Shown in pieces: positions 21,913-34,738 of a stretch of 64,000 bases of DNA. How positions within the stretch are numbered: position 1 is the stretch's first letter; every line of letters starts with the position of its first letter. Where the stretch lies: positions 62,001 through 126,000 of the forward strand of contig NC_085853.1 in assembly GCF_020906515.1 (NCBI RefSeq). Direction: 5' to 3'. The translations under genes were made by a program, and so were the position numbers. Origin of the DNA: Vanrija pseudolonga (Eukaryota > Basidiomycota > Tremellomycetes > Trichosporonales > Trichosporonaceae). Below the pieces are notes generated by a model. That model was not told the DNA's origin. It made no database searches and saw nothing but the letters and a program-made list of their open reading frames with translations.

Positions 21913-23983
21913 ATGTCGACGCCGATCCCAGCGCCAGCAGCAGCAGCAGCAGCAGCACCTACGGACGACGAGTACCAGCTGCAGCGGTCGCGAAACGGGT
22001 GCTTGACGTGCCGCGCCAGAAGGGTCAAGTGCGACGAGATCAAGCCCCAGTGCGGGCGGTGCAAGGCGGGCGGGCGGGATGTGAGTCACGTCGCAGGTCC
22101 ACGCCGTTGCAAGAGCTCACACCGCAGTGCGGCTGGGGGCCCGAGAAGGCGCCCAACCCGCGTAAACGCAAGCGCAAGCCCCCGACGACGACGACAGCCG
22201 ACGGCCCGGCACGCACGGCTTCGAGGCCGCCGAACGGCGCCTCCCCCGAGCCCGCTGCGCCGTCCCGCGCTGGCTCGAGCTCGTCCTCCCACGTACCCAG
22301 CAGCAGCACCAAGCCCGCGCCAGCTACCGCACCTGACCTGCCGCCCGTGGACTGGATCTCGGCCAACTCGCGCAAGAAGCTCATGATGGATCCGTGGGTC
22401 TGCGGGGGTGTGATCCCGGCTGACATGCAGATCATTCCTCAACGCCTTCTTTCCACGAGTGTACGTGATCCACCAAAGCCGTCATGGCTGCAGCTCACCC
22501 CGCGCCGCAGCGACGAGATGCTCACGTTCCGGCATTACATTGGCAACGCGGAGGACCTCATCGCATTCAACTCGCAGCGCAGCCCGTTCAACCCCTGGGT
22601 CACGATTCACGCGCCTCTTGCTTTCCGCTACTCGCCTGGGTAAGTGCTTCCTCTTAACCTCGCTGACACCCCTAGGACATGCGACACGACCGACGCGCTG
22701 CGTACCGCCATGCTCGCTGTCGGCGCTGTGCGGCTGCGCTTCATCGACGACCCGACCAACCAGGCCGCCGCGTGCCGCGTCACTGCTGAGGCGCGGAAGC
22801 GCGTGCTCGGGCTGCTGGCTCACGTTCTCGCCGACCCGGAAAAGTACGAGGACGAGGTGGAGACGGCGTTTGCTGCGTTGTTGAGCATCACCGTGTCGAG
22901 TGTGCGTCGAGCTGGGGTATACGTGTTGGACTGAGCTGACACGAGCAGAGCCTGTCGGCAGATAACGGATGGGACGACCTCTTGACGACCGTCCTCAAAC
23001 TCATCGACCGGCTAGGCGGGGCGCAAAAGATCCTCTCGTCGACCCCGCGCTCGCACTACAGCGTCACGCGGTTCGTGCTCGAGCAGCTTGCGATCCGCGA
23101 CGTGATCGCGTGCATGACGCTTGGGCGGCGGCCCAGCTTGATCCGGCAGCCGTTCGAGCCGTGGTTCTTTGAGATTGAGCAGTGGTCAGGCACCGACGTC
23201 GAGTGGGAGAGCGTGGAGCGCATGTTTGGCGTGACGCGGGGCATGGTCGACGTGATGGCACGAGTGAGTCGGGCCGCTGTCGTTCCCACTGACCCCGCTC
23301 AGGCATGCTCGCTGATCGGGATCGCGCGCGAGTCGACGACGCTCGGCGGACGCCCGCCGCGCGAGCTGCAAGACTCTGCGAGCGGCCTGCTTGCCGAACT
23401 CCAGGTATGGGACCACGGCTTCAACTTCTCCCCATACCACAGCCGCACGCAGTACGGTAACCACTGCTTCCGGCACGCGATGAGGATTGCACTGCTGCGC
23501 GATGTGCTGGGGTTGGACCAGGACGACGAGAAGGTCGTGTCGAGCGCGCGGGCCATTATCGAGCTCGCGAGAGAGCTGGACGCAGAGTACGGGCCGCTGA
23601 ACTGGTGAGTGGGGTGAAGGCAGTGATCGGCAGTACACGCGTAGCCGGCTGCAGATCAGTCTCGTCATCGTCCTTTTGGCCCCTGACATCCCGCAGGCTC
23701 ATGTGGCCTCTCCTCCTTGCGGGTTTCCATATCGGCCGTGACCTGGAGGCCCGCGAGCCTCTCCTCCAGCTCCTCGAGCACCCGGGGTGAGTTTGGCCCG
23801 CCGGCCCACGTCAGTCAGTGACACTAACCCCGCCTCAGGCCCCACATGTGCTTCGATTCACGCGCAGGCATCCACCTGCTGAAGGAGTACTGGCGGCAGC
23901 AGGACGCCGGCGGAGGCGGGAACTCGCTCACGCACTGGCAGGTGTCGGATGGGCAGCTCCACCGGAGCCTGTTTGCGGGATGA
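21913..23983 (+). CDS. Zn(II)2Cys6 transcription factor with fungal-specific regulatory domain
   Basis: Seven exons (21913–22080, 22128–22639, 22676–22901, 22949–23263, 23303–23604, 23697–23786, 23839–23983) join in phase to 585 residues. After an Ala/Pro run comes a zinc cluster, NGCLTCRARRVKCDEIKPQC then GRCKAGGRDC. The sixth cysteine is supplied by exon 2, which supports the splice. A basic KRKRKPP and a Ser/Pro linker follow. The rest, from about residue 160, is helical with features of the fungal_trans_2 domain: FRHYIGNAEDLI near its start, a PWVTIHAPLAF segment and HALRIAL-like helices near the end. It is a nuclear regulator. Its position just after the class II aldolase and before an MFS gene makes those neighbours candidate targets, by inference only. 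Confidence 0.88.
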
Positions 23984-24468
23984 GAGCAGAGCAGAGCCGC
24001 GGCTGCTGCTACTCGAGACGACGTATGTTGTTGTAGGCCGTGCATGTATAATGACAGCGGAAGAGTGGGAGATACTCAGGTCTTGTCTTAAGAGGAGTGA
24101 ACCGCATCTCCCTACCAAGTGGACGGAATTCTCCGTATCTCGGCCGTATCGCATCACTCGCCTGCCACAAGTCACATGGGCTAGCCCGAGCGAGCTTGAG
24201 CGAGTCAAGTGCTCCACTCCCCCACCTTGGCGGCTCCGAGACCGAGACTAGGACCGACGTGCTCAACGGACATGGCCGACTCGTAGCCGCCGCGTTTAGA
24301 ATATGTAAACAGGGTCTGCCGTCGAAAGCAACATGGCGAGCACACCATTCTCTTCGTCGCACTTTTCACTCCTTCCCTCGCCGTCCACCTCGTCTCCGCT
24401 GTGCTGTACCTCTTATCCACTGGCAAAGGCCCACAAGCACAATTCCTCGCCATGGCCCTTCGACGACT
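23984..24468. other. Intergenic; promoter of the DHA1 transporter gene
   Basis: No gene seen. Upstream ATGs occur, but none opens a frame joining the transporter by a canonical intron. Confidence 0.45.
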
Positions 24469-26356
24469 ATGACCATTGCCGCCATAGATGTTGAAAAGGG
24501 TCAGGCGCTTACAACCACCAGCAACACCAGCAACACCAGTAACAATGAAAACGACGGCGCGAGCCAGACGGCGTCGACAGTGGCCGTGACGACCACCTCG
24601 GCGTCCGAGAAACGCACCACCATCCATGAGGCGACGCCCTCGTCCGAGCTCGACGGCGAGCACAACACCCTCCGGCAGACAGTCACGACCCGCACGACCC
24701 GCTCGGTCGCGGAAGCCCTCCGCGCCCTAGAGGACTTTGACAACGCGCCCGAGAACGCGCGCAACTGGTCGAACCGCACAAAGTGGAGCACGGTGATCAC
24801 GGTCGCCTTGACGGCCTTTGTGAGCACATGCGGGAGCACGATGGCCGTGCCCGGCATTCCGTACGCCATGCGCGACTTCGGCGAGAAGAACGAGAAGGTC
24901 GGGATATTGATTGCCGGCTGTTACGTCCTCGGCATGGGGTAAGTCGCTCGTGGCGCCGCTTGCGCAGTGCTGACGACGTCGCCAGCACCGGGCCGTTCCT
25001 CTTCGCGCCCCTGTCCGAGCTGTATGGCCGCCAGCCGGCGTACATGCTCTCGCAGACGCTCTTCGTCATCTTCTGCATGGCGGCGGCGCTGGCGCCAAAG
25101 TGAGTCGCGCTGGCCTCTCCCCTCCGAGTCCCCGCTAACACCCACACCAGCATGCCGGGCCTGATCATCCTCCGTTTCCTCTGCGGGTGCTTCGGCTCGG
25201 TTGGGCCGACACTCGGCGTCGCGACCTGCGCCGACATGTTCATCCCGCAGGAGCGCGGGCGCCCCGTGTCGCTGTACGCTATCGGCCCCATGGCTGGCCC
25301 CCCGTTAGGGTCAATGTTCGGCTACTGGATCGTGTTTGGCGGCTGGCGCTGGCTGCACTGGGCGATCACGATCCTCGGCGGCGTCAACTGGGTGCTGCTG
25401 GTCTTCTTCGCGCGCGAGACCTTCGCGCCGGCCATCCAGAAGAAGTTTACCTACCGCGTGCGCCACCCGCCCGACGAGAACGCCGGCGCGGTGCGCCGCT
25501 GGCTCACCGACTTCCGCTGGATGAGCGCCATGGTGTCTGCCGACCAGGCCAAGGCCGCCTTCTCGAGCGCGTTCAGCCGCCCCCCGCGCCTGCTGTTCGG
25601 GAACCCCGTGGCGTCGATTTCGAGCGTTTACTACGCGTACATCTTTTGTAAGTCCAGTACCGGAAGTAGTGTTCGTGCCACTCACACCGCGCCTAGCCAT
25701 TCTCTACCTCTTCGTGGTGGCCCTCAACAAGCTGTTTGGCCGCGCGCCGTACGCCGACCCCAAGCTGTTCAGCTATGGCTGGCCGCAGGCAACCGTCGGC
25801 CTGTCGTACACGGGCATGGCGACAGGCTTCTTCAGCGCGGCGTTTACTGCCGCCGCGTTCCAGGACAAGATCTACAAGTACCTGTCGAAACGGAACGGCG
25901 ACCAGGGTAGGCCAGAGTATCGCGTGAGTTGAGCATCTCTGCGGCTACACTCCAGCTCACACCTACCAGCTTCTCCTCACCCAGATCGGCATCACGCTCA
26001 TGCCTATCGGCCTGCTCATCTTTGGGTGGACGGCCCACGCCGAGGTGCACTGGATCGCTCCGATGATCGGCCAGTTCATCCTGTCGTACGGCACCATGCT
26101 GGCGTTCAACACGCTGCAGGCCTTTATTGTCGACGCCTTCTTCCCGTACTCGGCGGCAGCGGTTGCCGGTGCCGTGTTTGTGCGCTCCGTGCTCGCGTGT
26201 ATCATCTCCGTCTTCGCGCCGCAGATGTTCACAGTCATGGGCTGGGGCTGGGGTGGGACGTTCCTCGCGCTCGTCGCGGCGACGGGCATCCCCCTGCCCA
26301 CCATCATGTTCAAGTACGGCGCGCGCCTGCGCGAGCGCTTCAAATTTAAAGGATAG
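24469..26356 (+). CDS. MFS transporter, DHA1 (drug/polyamine:H+ antiporter) family
   Basis: Exons 24469–24938, 24986–25099, 25151–25647, 25697–25923 and 25970–26356 give 564 residues. A hydrophilic, Thr/Asn-rich N-terminus of about 105 residues is followed by NWSNRTKWSTVITVALTAF, the typical entry of fungal DHA1 proteins. Next are STMAVPGIPYAM in TM1–TM2, the motif-A region FAPLSELYGRQP, the LRFLCGCFGSVGPTLGVAT helix, GPMAGPPLGSMFGYW (motif C type), a GGWRWLHW loop, a long central loop and the second six-helix half. Members export drugs, polyamines or weak acids at the plasma membrane. The substrate is unknown. The preceding zinc-cluster gene on the same strand is a possible regulator. Confidence 0.9.
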
Positions 26357-27782
26357 AACCTAACCTACATGCATGGCGATCTGTGCGTGGCGGGTTTGGC
26401 AGCGTCTGGCAAGCGGCGCATAGCCCGAGATATCACAATACGCCGACGGAGAGACTATGTGTCGTTGCCCACTCGTCGCATGGCGCATTGGAGGCGGCCA
26501 ACAGCGGCGCGCCCCCGTCAGCCCCATGAAGGCCACGTCGTGGGCAGTGGGTTCCAGCCAGGTTCCAGCCATGCATCAGGGGATTCCGAAGACGACAAGT
26601 GTGCGCTGAAACGAGGGTGAGGCAGGCCTCGCCGCGCATTAGGGCGTCGGGCGGAGCCCGCCAGTCTCACCTGGCACGATGAGGCGCACGCACCCACTAC
26701 CGTCGCCAACTTGTGGCCGTTTCAGACACTGACCGACAAATCAGACCGAGGAGACCGAGGTGATTGCCCTGGCGCACGGGGTGTGGCTGCTCGTTTGGGA
26801 ACGTTTCGGGCCCTCGGAGCGCGTGTTTGGGGCGAAACAGCTGACCGAGACACGCACGGAGCGCCACTTTGCGTCGTGTCCTGATGGTGATCACGGCCGG
26901 AGCAAGCGGCATCCCTCGGCAATTTTCGCAACCTTTCCAGCTACAACAGCTTTGCCGGCGCGTCGAGGCCGCTAGTGTCGATGTAAACGACAACAACAAG
27001 GTGGCTCTTGGCGCCCCAGCTGCCCCGCTGGCCCTGGAGGGCAACACCTGGAGCCAGGCGCCACAGTGGGGCCGCTGTCGCTTGTGGCGATAATGATGGC
27101 TGATGATGGCTGACGACGGCTGAGGTCAAGTTGACCGCCGACCGACCGACCGCCCCACTGTGGTGGTGGCTCGATCCGCCGATCCGGCCCGCGTTCAGAT
27201 CGCAAGGCACTCGCCCAGACCTTGTGGCTGTGGATCGGTCGGTTGGGCCATAGCGAGCAGGAAGGTGGTCGGCGACCAGCCAGGGGGTGCCTCGCGTCTG
27301 GCGGATTTGGTCTCCGTCTGCATCTGCCTCTACGACTGATTGATTCGATTCGCGCCAACACCTCCTCTCCTACCCACGCCATCCTCCAACCATTCTGCGA
27401 CGAGCTATCGGGTCAAGCGGGGAAAGAGACGCCTGTACCAATCGCACGTCGCTGCCCCGGATGGCCGACGCCACGACTCTGCGCCAGACACGGCCCGTGC
27501 ACCTCCTGTCCGCCTTGTTGCCGCTGATTGCCCTGCATGTCCCCTGTTACTGTCTCTCCATACCTCGCTTACACGGCGGCTTGTGCAGTTTTACAACAGA
27601 AAAAAAATGTGTCGGGTCAAGGGTGCCCGGCGAGGAGACGCAAAGCGGGGAGTGGGTTGAAGGTGCGCCAGTGGGGCCACACTGCCTCGCCCCTTGCCTT
27701 GGCAGGTGTTATATATATCGCAGACAGCGGCACACGACTGATTGCTCCCCATCAGCCATCGCCTACAGTCAACGTCAGCAAC
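26357..27782. other. 1.4 kb intergenic region; TATA box before the AAAP gene
   Basis: No gene supported. TATATATA at 27710–27717 lies about 70 nt upstream of the transporter start. Confidence 0.5.
27710..27717 (+). promoter_or_regulatory. TATA box of the AAAP transporter gene
   Basis: A strong TATATATA about 66–73 nt upstream of the ATG at 27783, a spacing comparable to that seen for other genes in the window. Confidence 0.6.
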
Positions 27783-29297
27783 ATGTCGACGACCCACGAC
27801 AACTACGATCCCGAAAAGCAAGAAAACACTCCTTACAGCAGCGGCAAAGACCAGAACTATGCCGTTGAGGTCGCACCCGCCGGCGGTGTCGTCCAGCACG
27901 ACGCCGTGTTCAGCGACATGAGCGAGGGCGGACCAAACTACCGTTCGGTAAGTCGAGTTGCCTTGCATCAATCAGCCGCCTGCTCACACACCCCCAGCTG
28001 GGCATGCTCGGCGCCTTTGTCCTCATGACCAAGGCCAACGTCGGCCTCGGAGTCCTCTCCATTCCATTCGTTTTCATGTCGGTTGGCATGGTCCCCGGTA
28101 TCATTCTCCTGATCATCATGAACATGATCATCATGTGTAAGTGGCGTGGCATTTTCTGCCACCACCCGGCTGACGTGCCCAGACTGCGCCCTCGTCATCG
28201 GCGACTTCAAGCAGAACCACCCCGAGATGTACGCCATCGCCGACGCCGGCTTCATCATCGGCGGCAAGGTCGGCCGCGAGTACTTTGGCATTGCCTTTCT
28301 CCTCTTCATGATCTTCGTCGCCGGTGCTGGCATGGTCGGTGTCTCGACCGCGCTCAACGCCGTGTCGACCCACGGCGCGTGCACTGCCATCTTCATCTTC
28401 GTTGCCGCCATTGCCGGCTGGGCGTGCGCCTCGGTCCGCACGCTCGGCAAGGTTGCCTGGCTTGGCTGGATCGGTCTCGTGTCGATCCTGCTTGCCATCC
28501 TCATCCTCACCATCGCTGTTGGTGTCCAGGACCGCCCCTTCGCCGCCCCCAAGACCGGCCCGTGGGAGAAGAACATCCACATCTTCGTCGCCGCCACCTT
28601 CTCCGACGCCATGAGCTCGGTCAACGACGTCGTCTTCGCCTTTGCCGCCACCCCCGCCTACTTTGGTATCATCTCCGAGATGCGCGACCCCCGCCAGTAC
28701 AAGAAGGCCATGGTCTGGTCCATGGGCTTTGTCCTCATCCTCTACCTTGTCATTGGTGTCGTCGTCTACCACTTCTGCGGCCAGTATGTCTCGTCCCCTG
28801 CCCTCGGCTCGGCGGGTAAGCTCATGAAGAAGGTCTGCTACGGCGTCGCCATCCCTGCCCTCCTCGTCACCCTCACCATCTACGCCCACCTTGCCGCCAA
28901 GTACTTCTTTGTTCGTATCCTCGCCGGCTCGGAGGACCTCACCAAGCCCACCCGCCGCCACTGGACCATCTGGCTTGGCTCAACCTTCGCCACTGTCGCC
29001 ATTGCCTACCTTATCGCGTCGGCCATCCCCATCTTTGGCAACCTCATCTCCCTCATCGGCGCCCTTATCGGCCCCTCGGTCTGCATCATCCCCTACAACC
29101 TCATGTGGTGGCACGACAACTGGCGCTTCAAGGAGTCGAGCCAGCGCAACGTCGTCATGGCCGCCGTCAACGGTATCCTGCTCGTCATTGGTGTCTTTGT
29201 CACCATTGCCGGCACGTACGCCGCCGTCCAGACCATTGTCCACGACAAGTCGCGCAACAAGCCTTGGTCGTGCGCCGACAACTCGCACTCGGTTTAA
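27783..29297 (+). CDS. Amino acid transporter, AAAP family (neutral amino acid permease, MTR-like)
   Basis: Exons 27783–27947, 27998–28136 and 28183–29297 give 472 residues. After a hydrophilic 55-residue N-terminus the first helix carries TKANVGLGVLSIPF, the hallmark N-x-G-x-G-x-L-x-x-P of amino acid/auxin permeases. About ten more helices follow, including MSSVNDVVFAFAATPAYFGI with the conserved FAF/FGI region and the pro-rich GPSVCIIPYNLMWW near the C-terminus. It resembles the fungal N-system/MTR permeases that import neutral and aromatic amino acids with protons across the plasma membrane. Codon use is very strongly C/G-ending, even for this window, suggesting high expression. A strong TATA box lies about 70 nt upstream. 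Confidence 0.9.
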
Positions 29298-29845
29298 AAC
29301 AAGTGTTCACTCTAGGGTTCGTGCGACATTAATTCACGGTGGGAAATAGCGCGTTTGATCTGTTGTGTAAGAGTTAGTTAAGCGGTCCACACCACCACCC
29401 TCGCGAGGGCAAGGGAGGGGAGGGGCCGACAGAGAAAAACAGTTGTACATGATAGAAAGAGCGCCACCACCACATACATTGTCGCCATGCATAGCATGTT
29501 CGTGATCATGAACCGTGAAGCGATAACCGTTCACAACCGTGCCAAGCAAGAGCACATGCACTGCATAGCAAGGGAGACTGCCTGAATGCTGCCTGAATGG
29601 CCCGCGGGTCGGAATGGCAGCCTCCCCTCCCCCCTCTGCCGCCACTGACCTCACCTGGCACATCCGAGATTTGCTTCCGTCGCTCATCGCCGCCGCCACC
29701 CCGAACTATGACATCGTCGTTCATCTCATCGCACATCTCTACATCTCCTCATCTTTCCATTCTTCACGCTCTACAAGGTCACAGAGACATCTCAGAGACT
29801 TCAGAGACGAGCCCAGAACACCCACGACCCATACCAACCGCCCCA
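29298..29845. other. Intergenic; leader of the third Zn2Cys6 gene
   Basis: No gene recognised. The 250 nt before the next ATG stay open in its frame, but this part is pyrimidine-rich and lacks protein character, so I treat it as leader. Confidence 0.45.
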
Positions 29846-32674
29846 ATGTCCGGTGACGACTCGCGACCCGCTAAAAAGCCAAAGCGCACTTATCGCGCCT
29901 GCTACCCATGCCGCTCGGTAAGCTTCGGAACTGACAATCAACGACAACAACAAGGAAAAATAAGTCGTCTGACACCCCCCCAGCGCAAGCTCAAGTGCAG
30001 CTTTGGTGACCCGAATATGCCGTGGGACGGCCCATGCGAGCGGTGCTTGCGTGAGCAGCGAGAATGCCTGCGTGCAAAGGCGACGTTTGTCAAGGACGCA
30101 GTGCCGCGCAAGTCCGACCTAGCCGAGGGGACAGTGTTCACATCGAGCACGGGCATCGCCGCAGTCGTCGACCAGAGACGGTCGGTCCCACCGAGCGGCG
30201 GAAGCCTCATGTTTCCCGGACCTCCTGGGCAGCTGAGCCGGCCGTCTATGGGCCAACTCCACCAGATGCAGCACGGTCGCTACGGACCGCGACCTCACGC
30301 CGGTTCGTTCTCCGATCCGGACGTCACGCCAGACGTGGCTGAGGGGAGCGGGAGCCGGGCCAACGGTGCGAGCGGGAGCGGGCGGGGCAGTGTCGGGAGC
30401 CTGCGCGGCGGCGAGCTCGAGGCCGACCCGCCGGTGCTGCGTGACGACAAGGGCGCGCACTCGAGCGACGAGGAAGAGGACGACGACGCCGGCGACAATG
30501 CGCTCGTCAGCTCCAACCTCCAGAACCCGAGCGACGCGCTCAAGCTCCTCGCGAGCGCCAGCAGCCTGCAGTACCAGAGCCTCAGGGAGGCGTCGGCCAG
30601 CCGCCTCAAGGAGCAGCAGCAGAAGACTGCCGCGCAGCAGCAGCAGGCTAAGCGAGGCAACAATGCCGCGACGTGGCTTTCATGGGCGCCGATTGAGCAA
30701 GGGTGTCTGACGGTCCAGGATGCCCGTGCTCTGTTTTCTTTGTAAGTCGACGCGACGCGCGCGCGCGCACAGGCCGGGCCGGGCCGGGCTGACAGTGTCC
30801 AGCTTTGAGCTCTCAATGGCACCGCTGTACCCGATCATCCACCCCATGCTGTTCGAGGCGAGTTACCTCGAGACGCTGGTCAAGCAGGAGTCGATTCTGC
30901 TCGGAAGCATACTGGTTATCGCGGCGCGCTACTCGAATGTCCTTGCTAATGATCGTGGCGCGCACGTTCACGAGCGGCTGTCGCAATGGGTGCGGTTCCA
31001 GCTCCTCGGCGTCATGGATGGCGACCCGGCCCTGCGGTCGATCAGCACGGTCGAAGCGCTTCTGCTGCTGAGCGAGTGGCCCATGGTGCCCATGTCCAAG
31101 CCCGAGGACACTCACTTTGGCGACGATAACGCGCTGGACGAGGCGGTGCTCTTGCGGCCAAGCCTGCGTTACGACGCCTACGCGTGGACCAACATTGGTT
31201 GGGCCGTCCGTCTGGCGCAAGAGCTCGGCATCCACGACGCGGTGCACCTCCAGCGCATGATGGGGACCGTGGGCAAGTCGTGGAAGCAGCACCGAATGCT
31301 CAAGACCTGGGTTTGTGAGTAGCAGGGGCAGAGATGGTGGTGCACGTTCCTGACGTTACAGACTGCTACAATGCGGAGAGACACATTGCCGTGCGTCAAG
31401 GTCGCAACACGGTGCTGCAGGAGGCCATGACGACGCAGTGGTGGGAGTCTGTCTCGGACCTGGTCGGACACGACAACCGCGGCCCAAGAGGCAGCAGCGA
31501 CGTGCACACCTCCGACGTCTTCATCCTCAGCTGTATCGCCCAGCTGATGGGCACGATCCAGGACCACCTGTACCCCAACAAGGAGGTGACGCGGGCGTTG
31601 CTCCGCACCGGGGCGTGGGAGCCCTTCCTGCGCAGCTTCCGCCTCGAGATTCGGTACTCGAAACGCTCTGTGCAGTACAAGTTGCGCGACGGCAGCATCG
31701 ACTCGGCACTGCTGCAAATCGAGCTCGACTATGTCGTGCTGTACGCCAATGCGATCGCCCTGCGCGCACTTCAGGGCAAGCTGCGCCGCCGACGCCAGGT
31801 CAACGACGTGCACTACTCCAACCCGTCGCTGCTCAACATGGTCGAGGGCCCGTGGATCATGGAGGCGCTCACGGCCGCGCGGTCCATCATCGACGTGACG
31901 CTCAACGTGCTCGAGCACCGGCAGATTCTGCGCTACTGCCCGTCCAGGATCTTCCAGTACATCCTGTTCGCGACCACGTTCCTTTACAAGGCCTTGGCGT
32001 CAGGCATGGTCGAGTACGGCGAGCAGAGCATGGCTGTGACGCTGGACAAGGTGGTGTCGGCTCTCAACAGCGCCGCGATTGACGAGGCACACTTCCTGCG
32101 CGGGTTCGCGAGCCTGCTCAAGAGACTCGGCAAGCACTGGCAGTCTGCGAGCGCCAACTCGCCGTCGATCCTCAACCGCGGCCCGGCGTCGCTCCACCCG
32201 CCAGAGCAACCAGGCCCGATGGGCGCGTCGCCCGAACAGCACGTCGCGCCCGAGGAGCGCGTGCCGGCCAGCAACGCGCCCAACCCGCCGGCACAGCGGC
32301 CCGACTCGATCCTGCCGTCGCTCGCGCACATGATCAACAGCCGGGACATTGATCCCAGCATTGCGGGTCTCCCCCAGTTCCACTTTGACATCCTCCAGCC
32401 GTCAGCGGCGGCATCTGGGCCTGGAGACCTCGCGTCGGGCGGCGGTGCCGGCGCACTGGCGTTCAACACCGACAACATTGTCACGCACCCGCCAGAAGAC
32501 TTCAACTGGAACTTCAACCCCACGTCCCAGATGCCCGCGGCGGCGAGCGAGCAGGACTTGCTCTTCCAGAGCATCTGGGACCACACGCAACAGGACTCGA
32601 ACACGACCACGGCGAATCTGTACGCGACGTTGCTGGGCGACGTCCTTATTCCCATGGACCAGGAGGGGGCATAG
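29846..32674 (+). CDS. Zn(II)2Cys6 transcription factor with fungal-specific domain
   Basis: Exons 29846–29917, 29984–30741, 30803–31314 and 31362–32674 join in phase to 884 residues. The cluster spans the first intron: TYRACYPCRS, then RKLKCSFGD…GPCERCLREQREC, restoring all six cysteines with a long third loop. A Ser/Gly and acidic linker with EEEDDDAGD and a Gln-rich helix (EQQQKTAAQQQQ) follow. The fungal transcription factor domain begins near residue 270 with FELSMAPLYPIIHPML and includes WTNIGWAVRLAQELGIHD, a typical block of PF04082-type proteins. The C-terminal 200 residues are disordered, Pro/Ala-rich and end in an acidic/aromatic patch that could activate transcription. It is nuclear; the target is unknown. 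The start was chosen at the ATG 24 codons before the first splice. Confidence 0.88.
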
Positions 32675-32936
32675 TTGTATATACACAATACACGATTACA
32701 CGATTACAGGATAATGCCGCATGTAGAGGCCGTGCGGCGAGTGGCGTAGTGGTGGTGGTGGCCAGAGGCTGAGGGCGAGTGCGCGCCTCTGCTCAGGCCT
32801 GCGCTGCGTGTTGACGTGACTTGACGGTCGCCTCACCAGTGTTCTCGCCATTGCTCAACTCAACTCACAGCACTCATCTCTCGCAGCAGACAGACTCGCG
32901 CCCCTCGACCCAGCTCCACCACCCCACGACCCCACC

Positions 32937-33770
32937 ATGCCCAATGGCTCAACACACATAGTGATCGAGAGCACGCCGCACACGTACCTAGTACAGCGGC
33001 AGCACTCTGCGGTCTCGGGCGCGTGGCCAACGAGCGCCGACGCCGACCCAACCCTCACCCTCGCGCCAATCTTCCCCGCGCTCCGGTCGGCCGCCATCAT
33101 CGACCTGCGCGGCGTCTTCCCGCCCGCGGCGAACGCGCTGTGGGCCGTCCCACAAACAGCGCACACACTCCGCGTGTTCGCCAACAACGCGCTCGTGCCC
33201 TCCGGCGTCGCGGGGACGACGGTGCTGTTCCTGTACTTCACGGCACAACAGGCGATCGACGACGTCGACGACGCGTTCGCGGCGAGCTTGGCCGGGTGTG
33301 CGCTGGCGAGCAAGGTCGTCGTCAATGTCGCCTTTGACCCCGCACTGGACTTTTGGCTCGACGGGCTCGATGTCGAGGGGGTACGCATGGCGTGGGATAT
33401 GGGCTTTGGCGCGCGCGAGGTCGTCGTCGTGTTCACGAGCACGATGCCACCGCCGGACGAGGCAGAGCGGCAGGAGCGACGACCCCGCGGCGGCGACACC
33501 GACGGCATGTACCTCTTCACCATCTTCCTCCTCCTGCTAGCCAAGAGCGCCGGGGAGGGAAGACGGCTCGTCGTTGTGGGCATTGACGACGTGCCGGCGC
33601 CATATGCCGGGTTTGTAGGCGGCGCAGGCGGTGCCGAGGCGCGGGCGAGGGCGGTTATTGCGGCTGCGCTTGGGGAGGAGGGGGCGGACGCGGCGGTCGA
33701 GTTTGTGTCAAGGGGGGAGTACGCCGCGGGTGTCCGCGACGAGGTGTTTGCGCTCGAGACGGGCGAGTAG
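32937..33770 (+). CDS. Uncharacterised 277-residue protein
   Basis: This is one uninterrupted frame from ATG to TAG with host-like codon use and an Ala-rich alpha/beta composition. I do not recognise a domain. Visible features are a hydrophobic strand VVVNVAFDP, a second strand-like REVVVVFTSTMPP, a possible short hydrophobic helix at YLFTIFLLLLAKS (about residues 190–202) and RLVVVGIDDV. Alternating beta strands and helices would suit a small Rossmann-like or F-box-associated fold, but that is a guess. It converges on the next minus-strand gene, whose stop lies about 115 nt downstream. No signal peptide. It could be a lineage-specific gene. Confidence 0.6.
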   Translation: MPNGSTHIVIESTPHTYLVQRQHSAVSGAWPTSADADPTLTLAPIFPALRSAAIIDLRGVFPPAANALWAVPQTAHTLRVFANNALVPSGVAGTTVLFLYFTAQQAIDDVDDAFAASLAGCALASKVVVNVAFDPALDFWLDGLDVEGVRMAWDMGFGAREVVVVFTSTMPPPDEAERQERRPRGGDTDGMYLFTIFLLLLAKSAGEGRRLVVVGIDDVPAPYAGFVGGAGGAEARARAVIAAALGEEGADAAVEFVSRGEYAAGVRDEVFALETGE

Positions 33771-33884
33771 GTAGGCGCAGCGAGTTAGATGTAGTTACGT
33801 GGTGAGCAGGTCAGTCGAGCCGACGCCCCCGCCCGAGACAGACAGACAACTTCATACAACGAACATGACCGACCAGCCCTACGC

Positions 33885-34738
33885 CTACGCATCCGCCTCG
33901 TACTCGACCACGCCCGCGTCCTTGTCCACAAGCACAGTATGCACGTGCCCCTCGTTCTCGGTGAACTTGAACACGTGGTTAAGCACGCTCGGCGAGCCGG
34001 AGAGCAGGACCACCTCTGCGCCGTCGGGCAGCGCGTCGATGAGCGACAAGAACGAGTTGAGGTAGCGCTTTGGCGAGGGGGACGCCGGGCTGTCGGGATA
34101 CCCGTCAAAGTCGACATTCGCCTCGGCGTCGATCAGCTGCTTGTTCGCCCACTCGGAGCGGAAGTGCTCAAACCAGGTGGCTTGGTCCGGGTTCAGGCCG
34201 GAGGCTCGGCGCTGGATGGGGTTAGCGGGCGTCGTTGCGGAGTGGTGGGTGGCGAGGGCGGCGGGCTGGGCACGGGCGAGAAGCATGAGGCGAGCACGAA
34301 GTACCGCGCTCCACCTCTCACGCCCCCTCGTCCCCTCACTCGCTTGCTCGCAGCTCGGCTGCTCGCCGCGCCGCTCGCCACCGCACTCACCTTGTCTATC
34401 CGCTCGGCAATCTTGCCTCTCTGCTCCTCAAGCTCATGCGGCACCTCGGCCCCCGCGGCCGCCTTGCGCAGCTCCTCGAGGACCTTGCTCGCGCGCTTGG
34501 CGCGCTTGTCCGCGTCGTCAGTGCTCGGCGCGAGCACCTTGAAGCTGTCGAGCACCCACCCCGTCGCGGGGTTGTCGACATAGGTCACCTTGCGGTCCTT
34601 GACCATTGCGAGGGTTTCGGGGCCGAAGCGCCCGACCGCCAGATGGTCGGCGAGCACGAACGGCGGGCGGTTCTTCGCGTGCGCGGCGACGCGCTTGAGT
34701 ACCGTGTGGATCTGGCTGTCGAACTTGGGGAGCGACAT
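33885..34738 (-). CDS. Uncharacterised protein, two exons
   Basis: Exons 34738–34391 and 34211–33885 join in phase through a 179-nt intron (GTGAGTGCGG…CCGCTAACCCCATCCAG) to 224 residues. The N-terminal part contains FVLADHLAVGRFGPETLAMVKDR and VTYVDNPATGWVLDSFKVL, then a lysine/arginine/glutamate-rich helix likely to be a coiled coil (about residues 76–116). The C-terminal part includes WFEHFRSEWANKQLIDAEAN and strand-like PDGAEVVLLSGSPSVLNHV. I do not recognise the family. The second exon's frame and codon bias look coding. The intron is longer than usual here, so a missed small exon is possible. Confidence 0.6.
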